Shown: positions 12,830 through 24,927 of the stretch, piece after piece
How the letters are laid out: the number at the start of each line of letters is the position of its first letter
Numbering within the stretch: position 1 is the stretch's first letter
NCBI RefSeq assembly: GCF_037975245.1
Contig: NC_092579.1
Span: forward strand, 15,896,178 to 15,960,177
Origin: Apostichopus japonicus
Lineage: Eukaryota; Echinodermata; Holothuroidea; Aspidochirotida; Stichopodidae
DNA length: 64,000 bases
Direction: 5' to 3'
Made by a program: the position numbers and the translations under genes
Notes under the pieces: model-generated
Told to the model about the DNA's origin: nothing
Database searches by the model: none
Seen by the model: only the letters and a program-made list of their open reading frames with translations

Positions 12830-15800
12830 ATGGCCCAGGTCGACATCCGGATTCAAGACGTCCGCAAGAGTGAGACTGAGACCGAAGACGATGACGACAT
12901 CATCATGGAACCGTTGTTCGACGACGTCCCGGACGTACAAAAGCTGAATCTGAATGAAGCCTTTGAGAACATCAAGAAGAGCAAGACGCCTCCGACCAAG
13001 AAGAAGTGGAAGAAGGCGGTCAAGAAGTCCCAGAAGGTAGCTGACCCTTGGGCCATCTATCACTTTGACAGCGTTCCTGTCGAGATGTGCACTAGACACC
13101 GATATAATGCTGTCACTGAAAAATGGACCACCGATAAAGTGAAGGTGAAATTGGCAACAGAGGTAAGATTTATTCTCACTAACACAAGCTCCTAGAAAGC
13201 TAAAAAAGCTATAAGGTACTGTACATGTATGGAAATCTTCGTATTTGTTCATTTCGGGGAATCATGCCGCAATGCATTGTAATTTTTTTTAATGTAATTT
13301 TCTAACTTAAGTTTGATGTGAAAACTATGAATAAATTATCTTTCTTGTTCTGTTTAATGTATGATGGCAGCAGATAGAAGATTAAGAACAGTTGGTTCTG
13401 TTTTTGCTCACTTTCTTCATTCTTTGACCTCCTCCTTTTCATGCTAGTATCAAAAAATAAAAAAATAAATAAAACACTGAACATGGTTTTCAAACATCTG
13501 TATCCCTGTTTGGCTTTCACTGCCCAACCAATACCTTAAATTGTAAAGGCACTGTGTCAAAAACGAAAAGCTGCAGCAGGCTGAATCAATATCATACAAT
13601 GGAACTTATCTCATACTATGCAGACCCAGCAGTGCCAATTGCAGGGAAACTGCAGCACATTTTACAAAGTCCTACTGTACAGTATGCAACAGCCATGCTG
13701 CAGTATTCTGCAAACCCCCTCAACACCCTACTCTTCACACTGCATTACCAAATATCAGTTGCATTCTTGATCAAGATTGCCAGGACAGAGAAGGAATGTC
13801 TGAGATTCCCCAGAGGACTGAACAGTAGAATATAAGCAAACTGACTGACAGATACAAACATGTAGACACAGTACTGTATGTATTGAACTGTATGTACAGT
13901 ACTGATTACTGTACTGTACAGTACTGTATGTAGTATTTACTTCACTCCTCTCTTACCTGTCTCCTACAACACTAACGCACATTTCCTAGTCTACCTAGAT
14001 GTCACTGGATATGTAGTATGTCATGGATTATGTCATGGACATATGTAGTATATGGACATATGTAGTATGGACATATGGACATATATATGTAGTATGGACA
14101 TGGACATATGTAGTATGTCATGGATCTCAATGTCATGGACATATGTAGTATGGAATTACGTAGTATGGACATATGTAGTATGGACATATGTAGTATGGAC
14201 ATATGTAGTATGGACATATGTAGTATGGACATATGTAGTATGGACATGGACATATGTAGTATGTCATGGGTTTCAATCAAAGTAGTTACAGCAATATACA
14301 CACATTTGATCTGACATGAAGAAACTGGTTAATATTGTGAAATGCCATTCAAGATAACTAAAGAATGGAAACAATTTTTCCTTGTTGAAGTAGTACATGT
14401 ACAGTACCCTTTTGTACAGTACATTACTGAGTTATATTTATGACAGGATTAACTCATGCAACCATAAACATCTATAGATTCTAAATCATAACAGAGGTCA
14501 GTCAGTAGTACAAAAAAATGTACTGTACCATCTTGAAGGGTAATAAAATATCATCCAGGTACCCTGTGAATGCTAGTTTTCTCAGATCAGTGTCACCTCA
14601 ATATTTTTCGTACGGTAAAACATTACCAGAATGAATCTGAGCATGATGCTATATAGATTGGTAATTTTATTGCTACAGTATCAAGCAAGTATACAAAGAC
14701 TGATGATACTGCACATAGACATGTATGTACAGTATTCATTCATACCACAAGAAAGCAAGCTTCTCAGCATATAAACTAGAAGCTAATTCATAATGTATTG
14801 GAATACTAAATAACATAAAATCCAACACAAATGCTGTAACATTGTTGTTGTTCAGTATTAAATTGACACAGTCATATTTCATGGTTATTGTACTGTTACG
14901 TACTCTAGTAGCTATCTAATGTATAAATACATGTAATAGAAGTTTCTCTGTTTAACAGATTCTCTACGAACAAGATGTATGTGTATTGTTTAACAGTGTG
15001 ATTTATTTCTCCCAAAAGTAATACATTAACTACAGTAAAAGTGAAACTGACTGCACTCTGTTAATACAGACAGGACTTTATTTGAATTGTTCACCCAATA
15101 AAGAATATTCAGGATTGATAAATTGTAAGTAAGCTGTTCTATATCAAACTGCAATGTAGATGTCTTAAAGGGGCATCCATGGCTCGATTGCGATAATATG
15201 CAAGATTGTCTTTTCATGCTTTATATTCATAAATTTTGAGGTGTTTTGTGTATATATAACAATGTTGGTAGCTTTTTTACTTTTTTAGCTGAATGTAAAA
15301 TTTGTTCAGGTAAATTGCAACCCATGGCTTCATTATTTTGCCAGTTACATTTATGTTATTCTTGAAATTAATAATTTAATGGTATTACCGTGGCTTAATA
15401 GGGAAAATTAAAAAAATAAGTGTCCCCAAATCTCAGAATACTGACTTTCTATCTCAAAATTTGACTTTTAATGTCAAAATTTTGCCATTTTTTTTTTTTT
15501 ACCCCATCAGTCCAAAGTTTGCCTTGTTATCTCAAAGTTTTGACTTTTTATGTCAAATTTTCCCCCTGTGAGTCCCTATTAAGCCACTTATGGTATACAT
15601 GTATGACAGTATGTTTTTATTCTATTCCTTTTCTACAGCCATTTGCCAATGGAGCTATGCGTGAATGTTACCGCATGTGAGTAATACAGTATATGTTGGT
15701 GGTGTGATGTATCATAGACAATCAAACTGTGATTAATGAATTGTGCCTAAGATCTACAAATTCATAATATTGTCATCCCTTCCTCACTTACCTGTCTCCT

Positions 15801-18800
15801 CACAACATCTACACACTTGCTGTACGAGTGACACAGTAGCCATTGACGCTGACCTCCCCAAAGGTCGACGACTGCTGACACCATCTAGGTCTTTCATATT
15901 TGTCACAGAGCTAGACTATACTGACAAATTCATGTATTTTGATAGTATTTTTTTTACCATTCTTAGAGCCTGTCTTCAAGGATTGATGGATATCTATAGT
16001 TGTATATTACATTACTATTAAAAGGGAATGCATAAATGTACTCGTTTTAGAACTAGTGTACGATAAAGTAATTTATTAAAGGCATTTCTGTGATAATTGT
16101 GAAACAACACTAACTTGAACGTAGCCTTCTATTTCGTTCATATGCCCAAAGAAAGTCAGGGATGTACACTTCTGCCCACATTCCTGCACCCACTATCAGC
16201 CATTTCTGTTCCAGTTTGACTGAAAATATGGTACTTGTGGTTTTTTCAGTGTCTTAACTCTTTCTCATATGAGAAAGGGAAAGGGCACCATTTCATCATT
16301 GTTATCTGTAGTTTGGTGCAGCTGTAGCAAAGGTGTAAGCCTCATATACAGTAGAATATGTATCTGAATTCTAATATATTGTTTATCAGGTTTCAGGATT
16401 CAAGCCAATTGAGTATTTCAGTCATTGACAGATTTTTTACATATATATATACAAAGAGAAGAAAAGGCATAGAAGGGTCAAATATGAGACTGTCACAATA
16501 ATTCCTGAGGAATTATTAACAGTTAGATACAAAAGCTTGAGAGAATTAACAAAGAAGTTGTTAAAGAAATTGTGGGGGGGGAGGGGGGTGCAGATACCTA
16601 CAGTAATGTCATTAGATCACTGGATACTAAGTAGAGGTGACAGCAGTGTAACTTTATTTGAATTCTGTGTTTTAACAAACAGGAAGAAGTTGTCCAACTT
16701 CAGCAAGTCCTCGGATTGGATTCATGCTGGTAACTTTGTGGCTAAGCTGTACATGGAGGAGGTTGATAGGGATATTTACTTCCAGGACGTGAAGCTACAG
16801 ATGGATGCCAAGGTGTGGGGTGAAGAGTACAATAGACACAACCCACCAAAGAAGGTACAGTATGAGATCAGAAACATAGCCAGGAGTGAAAAAAGGATGA
16901 GGGGGGTGGGGGTGGGGGTTGGAAGGAAAACTTTGGGTATCTTAGGAAGTAAGGATGCCATAGGCTAGGGTGAAGAGTACAATAGACACAACCCACCAAG
17001 GAAGGTACAGAGTGAGATCAGAAAAGTAGCCAGGAGGGAGAAAGAATGGATGAGGTGGATGGGGGGTGGGGGTTAGAAGGAAAAAAGTTGGTATCTTAGG
17101 AAGTATGATGCCATAGTCTGCGGTGAAGAATGCAGTAGATACCCCTGCACCAAAGAAGGTACAAGTTTTAGGAGTGTTGAGGAGGAGGGAATTAGAGGGT
17201 GGGGGGGCAGGGAGTAGGAATGGAAGTGAGGGTATTTTGATGGTAGATTGATGCCATAGGCTAGAATGAAGAATATGGGCAGACAAACAACCCACCAAAG
17301 TAGTTAGGAAATCAAAAACACAGCTAAGATGATGTTTCTTAGGTATATTTTTGAAGTATGGATGCCATAGGCTGAGGTCAAGAGTGCAAGAAATATAGTT
17401 CATGTGAGAAGATTATTGGTGGGAGACTGGAATGGAGGTCCGGGTTGAAACTCATGGCTTTTGCATGTCATAGGCTGGGTAGAGCAAGCACATTCTGCCG
17501 AAAACACTAGGAGTTTGTTGGTGAGAGATGGGAGTATATATAAGTCAGGCTTTCTCATGATTAATGAATATCATTGGCTGGGGTGAAGAGTAGAATAGGT
17601 GCATCCCTCAAAGTAGGTAGGTACAGTAGGTAGGCAGGTCAGAAATATGGCTATTGTGGCATAAAAGTATACTGAAGGGTTACAGACTAGGAAACATTAC
17701 TCAAATAAAGAATTACATTTTGCTGAGGTACGTTACTTTCTGTTTTGCTTCTGTCCCTGATTTAGATCGATATCTGTCAGATGTCGATCTTGGAGTTTAC
17801 CGACAGACCGAACAAACCTCTCTTTCACCTCGAGAACTTCATGGAGGGCCACTACGTCAAGTATAACTCAAACTCAGGGTTCGTGGACGAGGATGACGTC
17901 AGGTGCACCCCACAGGTGAGAGGAAATTCTTCTATTTATCAATTTTCTGTTAGAAATTTAAACTTGCTGAAATGCAGCTCTGTTGGAACAAACATCTTAA
18001 ACCATTTGACGATATTTTGATGAGAATGCACAAAATACTTCTACACTTGGATGAAGTCTCAAAGAAATTGAAACAGCTGTTATCTTGGCTCACTGCTAAC
18101 CTGTATTCTGCCCGATGTTGCCAGAATCATGGTCACCTAAGTGAAGTCATCAATTTGATAAATTCTTTTGTTCAGTACATTTGTGTGTGTTTGCAAAGAC
18201 AACTTGCATTTAACTTTCGGTAAATTGATAAATTTACTGTTGATAACTAGATGATATGTGTATTTTTTTTTTATTTTTTTTTTTACCGTTTCTAATTTCA
18301 GGCATTCAGTCACTTTTCATTTGAAAGATCTGGTCACAAACTCATTGTTGTAGATGTTCAAGGTAAGTTGTTGCACACTTAATATCAGCATTGGTTTACC
18401 ACCATAGTTCCCCACCCACTTTCAGTTAGTTTTGTAAACAATAAAAACATACAATAACAGTAAAAGTCTGATTATCCAAACCCATCTTATCTGAACCCCC
18501 TATTTCCCAAACCGGTCATCTGTTCATTAAAAAAAGGTCTGCAGGCCTAGTGTTATTGATTCTAAGTACTCATATCCTGAACAACGTAAATTTGTTAACT
18601 TTACATAATGATCAGCTATCAAGTTTGTTTGACAAATCATGTCTATGTTTATTCATTCTTCCATTGCCCATTCTACATAAATGTCTGATTGGTATTTGTA
18701 TCAAGATGTTTACCGCTTTACAAACGATTGCATGGTTATGATCCGATCAAACATTCACACATTAAATGTTAATGAGGCTAGCACTTTTGTGCCCAGCATG

Positions 18801-21800
18801 CAGGCTATGGCCTTTTATTATACCATTGAATTGCTTCTGAGACTATTACGTAATCTTTGAAACACTGCACTGCACACAATTGTTATTAGTTGAGACAATT
18901 AATGAATTTTAAGGAAGATAACATCGCTGATACTTTAAAAGTATTTCTCTTCTCACAGTATTTTTGATCTCTCCACGCATTGACAGTTGCTAGTGAAACG
19001 TACATTCGTACCAAAGGAATTTCTTCATTGCAAACTAAAGAACATTTTCACAGTCACTTTGACTTCAGTTATAATATTTTATACAACGTTCAACTGGAAA
19101 GTACTTCATACAGTACATCACCGTCCTATTGTTGGGACAGTACCTTTACCAGATTAGCTCTATGGGGCAGTGGAACGCAATAGTCATCAACTTATCTTAT
19201 TTGCAGAAATTCTCATATCTGTTTTTTTTTTAAACTATTCCAGGTGTCGGAGATCTGTACACTGACCCTCAAATCCACACTGCGACTGGTACAGAGTACA
19301 ATGAGGGGAACCTCGGTACTAAAGGCATGGCCTTGTTCTTTGCTACTCATGCTTGTAATGAGATCTGCCACAGCTTGGGTCTGACGGAATTTGACCTCCA
19401 CCCCACCGAGCTGGAAGAACACGCCAAATATGTGCAATTGTCGGTGAGTTGGTGAGGAGGGGGGATGGGCATCTATGGCAATTTTGACGAGAGCATCAGC
19501 TCTTTTTCTCCATTGTAAACATAAGTCCATAGTTTTATAAATTCAACATATCTTAATCACATGATTCTTTCAATATCATAAATAACTGAGCTCATATTGA
19601 GGATATCCAACCCTAGTTGTCCTTGTAAATCTCGTTATGGATTTTAAAGGTCTTATTTTTCAAGAAGATGTTTCACACTGAGATGTATGTCACTTCTTAG
19701 TATCTAAAAGGGGGGGGGGGTCTGTATGCTAATCTATATATTTCTAGCAATTAGATAGATGCAAGTTTGATGTTACGGTAATAATTTTGACATAATTTGA
19801 CAGCACTTTATCTGTTTTGTGTCGCTTCAAGGTAGATATATAGAAAAGATACCCTAAAATATGAGCCTAATCTTGACCAAAGTGTAATTTTTCAAATCTT
19901 TTGCAGAATAATTCTGACACACACGTTGCTCCCTCTGAGAAGGTGAAGACTGTGTTCCGACCTCGGTATTCCATCTCACCTCTGGAGGTCACACGTTACC
20001 TGATCACTGAGAGACAATCAGAGAGTGAGGACAGTCAGCCATCGTTGGGTACCCTAGGGGAGGAGGATGAAGACGAGGATGTAACATCCGAGAGTGACAT
20101 CAGCATGCCCTCCACCCCTACCACACCCTCCTGCATCCCCATGAAGGTGACCCCGATCAGCGGGAGCAGTCGCAAAAGATACGTCAGTGAGAACTCGGAT
20201 GATTCCATGACCAGGGTATGCTTTACATCATAGCCCCATTACCTTGGTGACCAAAGACATACCATGGCTGGCCCATTAAGTGCAGATTAACTCAGAATAT
20301 GTGTAGGCTAGTATCTCTGATGATTCAATGACCAGGGTATGCTTTACATCATAGCCCCATTACCTTGGTGACCAAAAGACATGCCATGGCTGGCCATTAA
20401 GTGCAGATTAACTTGGAATGTATGTTAATGACCTGGTCAAAGTCGTAGAAAGTTAAACCATAAAGTAGAGACTCAACACAAGCAAGCAACTTGAAGTAAT
20501 TAAGATCAATTTTTGAGTATAGCTCCAATGTTAGTATTATTAAGATCAGTTTTTGACCTTCCAAAATATGATATGGTTTCCTTCATCTCGGCCCTCTCTT
20601 GTTCTTGCAGGAGGAGGAACAAAAACTATTCCAGAAGCGTAACGTGATCCACCGACCCTCATGTGTCACTATGGAGAAAGACTTTCACAGGACCTCTGTG
20701 GACACTCAGGTCCCATCGTCCTCGGGTAGATCAATTCTCGGACAGGTAATTCATTATTTTGTATGTATGTATGTATTTAAGATTCTCCTGCAAGCAGGAA
20801 CTCGCGAAGAAGCCTCATTGGCTTATCAAAGCCGCAAGCTGACCGAAGTCAGTCTCTTACATTCATTATTTAGCGTCCATGATTATAAATTGTTAATTGT
20901 CAACAACTCTGTAACTGGACAACATACATTAATCTGGGAGTGACTCGAACCGGGGACCTTATGATTAAAAGGCACCGGCATTAACCACTGAGCTAACACT
21001 CCTTAAATTTTGACAGAGTGAAAAGTTTTGCGCTAATATTGAAAACCACAGTTCTATTTTGAGGATAAACATTCTCAGAATCGCATCAGATGCAGGACAT
21101 GGACCCATAAATTAGATCATTTCAGTGGTTCTGTTTTGTTATCTCACACTTTTCAGAGTTTTCATTACTATTCTGGCTTTGCTCATTGACTCCCAAACTA
21201 ATGCAACAAAGTACCAAAAATAAAGGCAAGAATTCCATTTCCTGGTTAATATATTTGTTGGATTTTCCTTGGACAATGTTGCATATTACAGAATCTGAGT
21301 TGGAAAAGTTATTGAATGAAAAGGATTAAACGTGAATGTGTTATTCTTCTATTTCCTTCATTGACTTATTCAATCTTCATTCCTATTGGTTCTTTATAAA
21401 GATAAGTTAAGTTTTCACCCAATCACATGCAAGTTTATGAAAGTAAAGTGTCGGTTTGACTTTTGTTGCAGATGTGCTGTAAATCGCTCTTGTATCTGAA
21501 AGCAGTTCAGAGGGAAACATTTGCTATACTATGATGTGTCTTTTATGACAACATATATTATATTTGTCGTTCCAGATCCACTTAGAACTGGCCAAATATC
21601 ACGAGTTGGGCCGTTTCGCCGTTTCGGAAGATACAAGGAACCTGAAGGCTGCACTATATCACCTTGAACAGTCAGCTCAGTGTGGTATTCTGGAATCCAT
21701 CCTGGCTTCAGCTCGGATATATCTGAATATTCCCAATGACATCCTGACGGACCTGCACGTTGATGTAAGTTTCTGATAAAGTGGACATCGAAACAAAATA

Positions 21801-24800
21801 CGTAACCATTAAATCTGCTTCGTACTGCGTAATGGAATGAGACGTGACTCAACTTGACAATGTGGTAATTGTGTGTAGTCGGGCAGTGCGCTGTTTAACA
21901 TTCAGTCAGTTTTAAGGCAACTCTGCTTCTATGGAGGGAGGGGGGTGATATTCCAGCTGATACTCGGCAGCATACTCTGGTTCGTTTCAACAAAATGTGA
22001 CTGATCACAGGGTAATAAATTTTACATGTGATCTAGGCAAGCACCACTCGTTTACAGAAACTAGTTGTTCATTGTGCACTCATCCCTTGTTCTGTGGATA
22101 GGATGTTACTCATCCTGGTACTGATAGCAAGAGGTATTCTGCTTGTCATCTTGACCCCCCTACCTCCCCCCCCAACACTACCGAATCAATTCAATTTCGT
22201 AGGACAAGGTTTGATCTTGGAATATGTATGTACGGTTCAATCTGGGTTAATTGTAGCTTAATTTTTCTATTGACAGGAATCTGAGACAAATCACAACGAG
22301 GGTATTCGGTACATGGAGATGGCGGCAGAGGCTGGGGACCGCTCTTCTATGATTCACATGGCCAAGGCGTACGATACAGGCAACGGCTTAGGAACAGAGA
22401 GGTAAGTTATCTAAGATGGTTAACCATCTGAAACATGTTTTCCAGACGGATGTGTACGGCCAAGCAAGTCTTTTGTCGTGACAAGGCCTTATGACACATT
22501 TGTTTTCACTGGATAGTCACTTTACTGGTATAAACATGACTTTTACAAAGAGGTCTCTGCAAACAGGAATCGAGTACATAATTTCAGACGTGTATTAGCA
22601 TCAAGAGGAGATGCACATTATCTTGAACAGATCCTTCTCGGTATTTCACTCACTTTGAAGCAGATATGGCAAAAAATGTAATATGACGTCGTATAGCCAA
22701 ATGTCCAAAATACTCAAACAGCTATTAATATGGAACAATGTGTAAGAGATATTGTATCATATTGTATCACATTAATTCAGTTTTAATATTTCAATGGTTA
22801 ACAAAATTCAAATAGAGCCCTGCATTCATAACACACTACGACAGGGGTTTTCAATGAGTGGCCAGCGGCCAAATGCATCCCACGAAGAACTTGATTCCAG
22901 TCTAAACAAACATTGGACTTCAAAGTAAGCAGAGGTTTCTCTCTTAAAAGGTCAATGGTCTACCCTGCACACTGTTCAATCTAGATATATCAAGATTTTG
23001 ATGGTCTGCATAGCTCTTTGCCGAAAGCTATGTTTTCTTTGGACCTCATAGAAAACGCTTGACTTGCTCTGTGTCATCTGTGTGGTGTTTTAAGGGTGCA
23101 GTGATGATGAAGACTGCAGTTATGTCAATCTTAACTGAAAATGTGCACCGTGGAATATTTTTGAAATGTAAATGTAAATGACTTTTCACAACAAGGGGGT
23201 AGAAATAAGTGTTATTGTTTAAACCATACAAATAATTATGATTTTTTTTGTCTACCACTAGAAATGTTTTACAGTGCTATTTTCTGTATGATTTGGAACT
23301 CTGTCTATAAATCCATGATTGGATTTATCTTGTCTTAGCACATGTTTCTTGTACCTCAGTGGACGAAAAATGAAGTATAGGAGAAATAATTAGTCGCAAT
23401 GGGATCGGAAGCTCACAATTACGAGAGATGTCTTGTGCTCCACCAACTTGTTTATTATATATTTCGAAATTCGTATTAATCTAATATACTTTGTTAATCG
23501 ATCAATTTAATTTTCACAATTATGGTCGCTATTTAAGAAATACCTATTGTTTATTTACGAAAATGAGAAAAAAAAAATGTACATTGAGTTCAAAGTTTGA
23601 ATAAAAGATGGCCCAAAAAAAAAAAAAAAATTGGCAGATTGTCAGATCACTTTTTTCGAGTCCTATTCTAACCAAAATATTTCTTTGCTTTTGTCAAAAG
23701 TCGGTCTGTTTTTCGCAGTCAGTTCTCCACTGTTGATTTGCTGACATAAAATCATAACTTGATAGGTCAGGCAGAATGTCCACCTCTAATAGGGTCTCAC
23801 GTCCAATTACAGGAGCAGATCGTGGACAGACGCTATGAATTGGTACGAGCAGGCGGTGGACATGGTCAGCGAGGACGATAACGGTGAATACGACTGCACC
23901 ATGTCGGATCCCAACTACCTGTTGATTGCTCGGCAAGCGGAAATGTACCGCGAAGGAGGCCAGGGACTCTGCAAGGACCCATCTCAGGCTGGTAGGTTGT
24001 AATCCATCTTACCATCTATAGATATTTAAAAATAAATGGATATTCTGTGTTGAATTTACTAATAAATAATGATATTTGATTTTTATATAGCGCTTTATAC
24101 CAGCGATAGGTCTCAAAGCGCTTTACAGACGGTATATTACCCCTGGTCAATGATACTTTGTCCCAGAGACAATCCTTCCAGTCGGCAGCAGTTATTTACT
24201 GCACCCAATGACAAGTTACCTCACAGGTACCCATTTAACCCCTGGGTGAAGGGAGGCAAGTGAGATAAAGCATCTTGCCCAAGGAGTAATGAACTAGGCA
24301 TGAATCAAACCAGCAATCCTTGGATCAAGAGTTCGACGCCTTAACCAATTGGCCACCAAGCTCTCAAATCTACAATCTGTTGGTAGAGTTTCATGACCAT
24401 ATATGGACTGTGCAGGTTCCTGGAAACATGATCCATGTCAGGAAAAACAACCAGAAATGGTGAAATTATGAAACATGGCTCGCATATGAAGTTGAAACAA
24501 TTCATTAAACCACATAATCGCCTACAGAACCTTATCTGACTCTCGATTCCCCAACTTGCCAGCGTGAACCAGATTTTGATTTTTTTTTCAGCAATTTCCC
24601 TGAGTCTTGATTTTATGTTTCATAGGCAGTGTTAGATGATGTTGTTTGTTTGTTTGTTTTTTTGCGGTCAGGTATTTTGTGATTTAAGTAGAGACTTTTA
24701 TCAACCGTCCTACTCAAATATCATATTCAGCCTTAAAAATGATCAAAATTCAATCCATCCACACTGAATATTGTTTTTTTTCCTTCTCATCTTCAGGGGA

Positions 24801-24927
24801 TCTTTACAACGAGGCAGCTGAAGCAGCCATGGCTGGTATGAAGGGTCGGTTGGCCAACAAGTACTACATGTTAGCCGAGGAATGCTACGGAGAGGTGGAA
24901 GAAGAGGAGGAGGATAGCAATGAATAA
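12830..24927 (+). CDS. EEF2K: Eukaryotic elongation factor 2 kinase, complete, 12 coding exons
   Basis: Calcium/calmodulin-dependent alpha-kinase that phosphorylates eEF2 and slows cytosolic translation elongation. Exons: 12830-13162, 15639-15676, 16683-16854, 17766-17915, 18302-18362, 19244-19443, 19907-20215, 20611-20745, 21576-21764, 22277-22401, 23813-23991, 24797-24927; all introns are GT-AG and phases agree, giving 673 aa (human 725). The start ATG has an ACAACCATGG context and an upstream in-frame stop. Residues 72-79 (DPWAIYHF) match the calmodulin-binding region. The alpha-kinase domain (about 100-318) keeps Lys145, Asp249, Gln251 and Asp259, and the zinc ligands His235, His287, Cys289 and Cys293, all offset 25 from human numbering. 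An acidic Ser-rich linker (about 319-450) follows; the human RGTEE autophosphorylation motif is not evident. Sel1-like helical repeats fill 467-673, ending in an acidic tail. Exons 3 and 7 have tandem tail copies in their introns. Confidence 0.96.
14011..14268. repeat. Minisatellite, 15-bp unit, in eEF2K intron 1
   Basis: A 15-bp unit (GTAGTATGGACATAT) is repeated head to tail, most regular at 14158-14250, with interrupted variants (TATGTCATGG insertions) on both sides. Because the unit is a multiple of three and lacks stops in several frames, it creates spurious ORFs on both strands (repeats of TYVVW or ILHMS). It lies in the intron between coding exons 1 and 2. Confidence 0.9.
16803..17640 (+). 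repeat. Decaying tandem copies of eEF2K exon 3 tail and donor
   Basis: The real exon 3 end (about 16803-16860, encoding GEEYNRHNPPKK and followed by GTACAG) is followed in the intron by copies starting near 16951, 17107, 17248, 17354, 17466 and 17566. The first copy keeps nearly all of the exon sequence and the donor; later copies lose the reading frame, the donor and length progressively. Intervening G-rich intron sequence (AGGAAGTAAGGATGCC-type) is copied too. The array extends to within about 130 bp of exon 4. Confidence 0.8.
20198..20425 (+). repeat. Tandem duplication of eEF2K exon 7 end and donor
   Basis: Unit 1 (20198-20318) begins 18 bases before the exon 7 donor at 20216; unit 2 begins at 20319, a 121-bp period, and repeats those exon bases with one change (CCATG to CAATG) plus the GTATGC donor at 20337 and about 90 bases of intron. 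Reading through the first donor meets a TAG within about 15 bases, so use of the second donor would truncate the protein. Confidence 0.9.
20761..21002 (-). mobile_element. tRNA-derived SINE (family A), reverse copy
   Basis: On the minus strand it starts GGAGTGTTAGCTCAGTGGTT (A-box-like) and continues to a B-box-like GGTTCGAGTCAC, then a body matching the copies at 37285-37502 and 38317-38553, with a tail of ATAC repeats. It begins 15 bases after the exon 8 donor of eEF2K, in opposite orientation to the gene. Confidence 0.85.
24069..24362 (-). mobile_element. tRNA-Ser/Leu-like SINE (family B), reverse copy
   Basis: The minus strand begins near 24362 with GAGCTTGGTGGCCAATTGGT, resembling the A box of a Ser/Leu tRNA, and a B-box-like GGTTTGATTC follows. 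The 3' part carries TGTAAAGCGCTTTGAGACC and ends TAAAGCGCTATATAAAAATC. The head differs from family A, so two SINE families coexist in this window. The GCGCTTT/GCGCTATATAA tail recalls the broadly distributed MetaSINE group, but I could not verify this. It lies in the last intron of eEF2K. Confidence 0.75.

Noticed and set aside
14002-14314. ORFs on both strands with TYVVW or ILHMS repeats
   Set aside because: A 15-bp minisatellite is open in several frames; it lies within an eEF2K intron.
20950-21002. Functional tRNA gene
   Set aside because: A- and B-box-like words are present but are followed by the repeated SINE body and tail; there is no complete cloverleaf.
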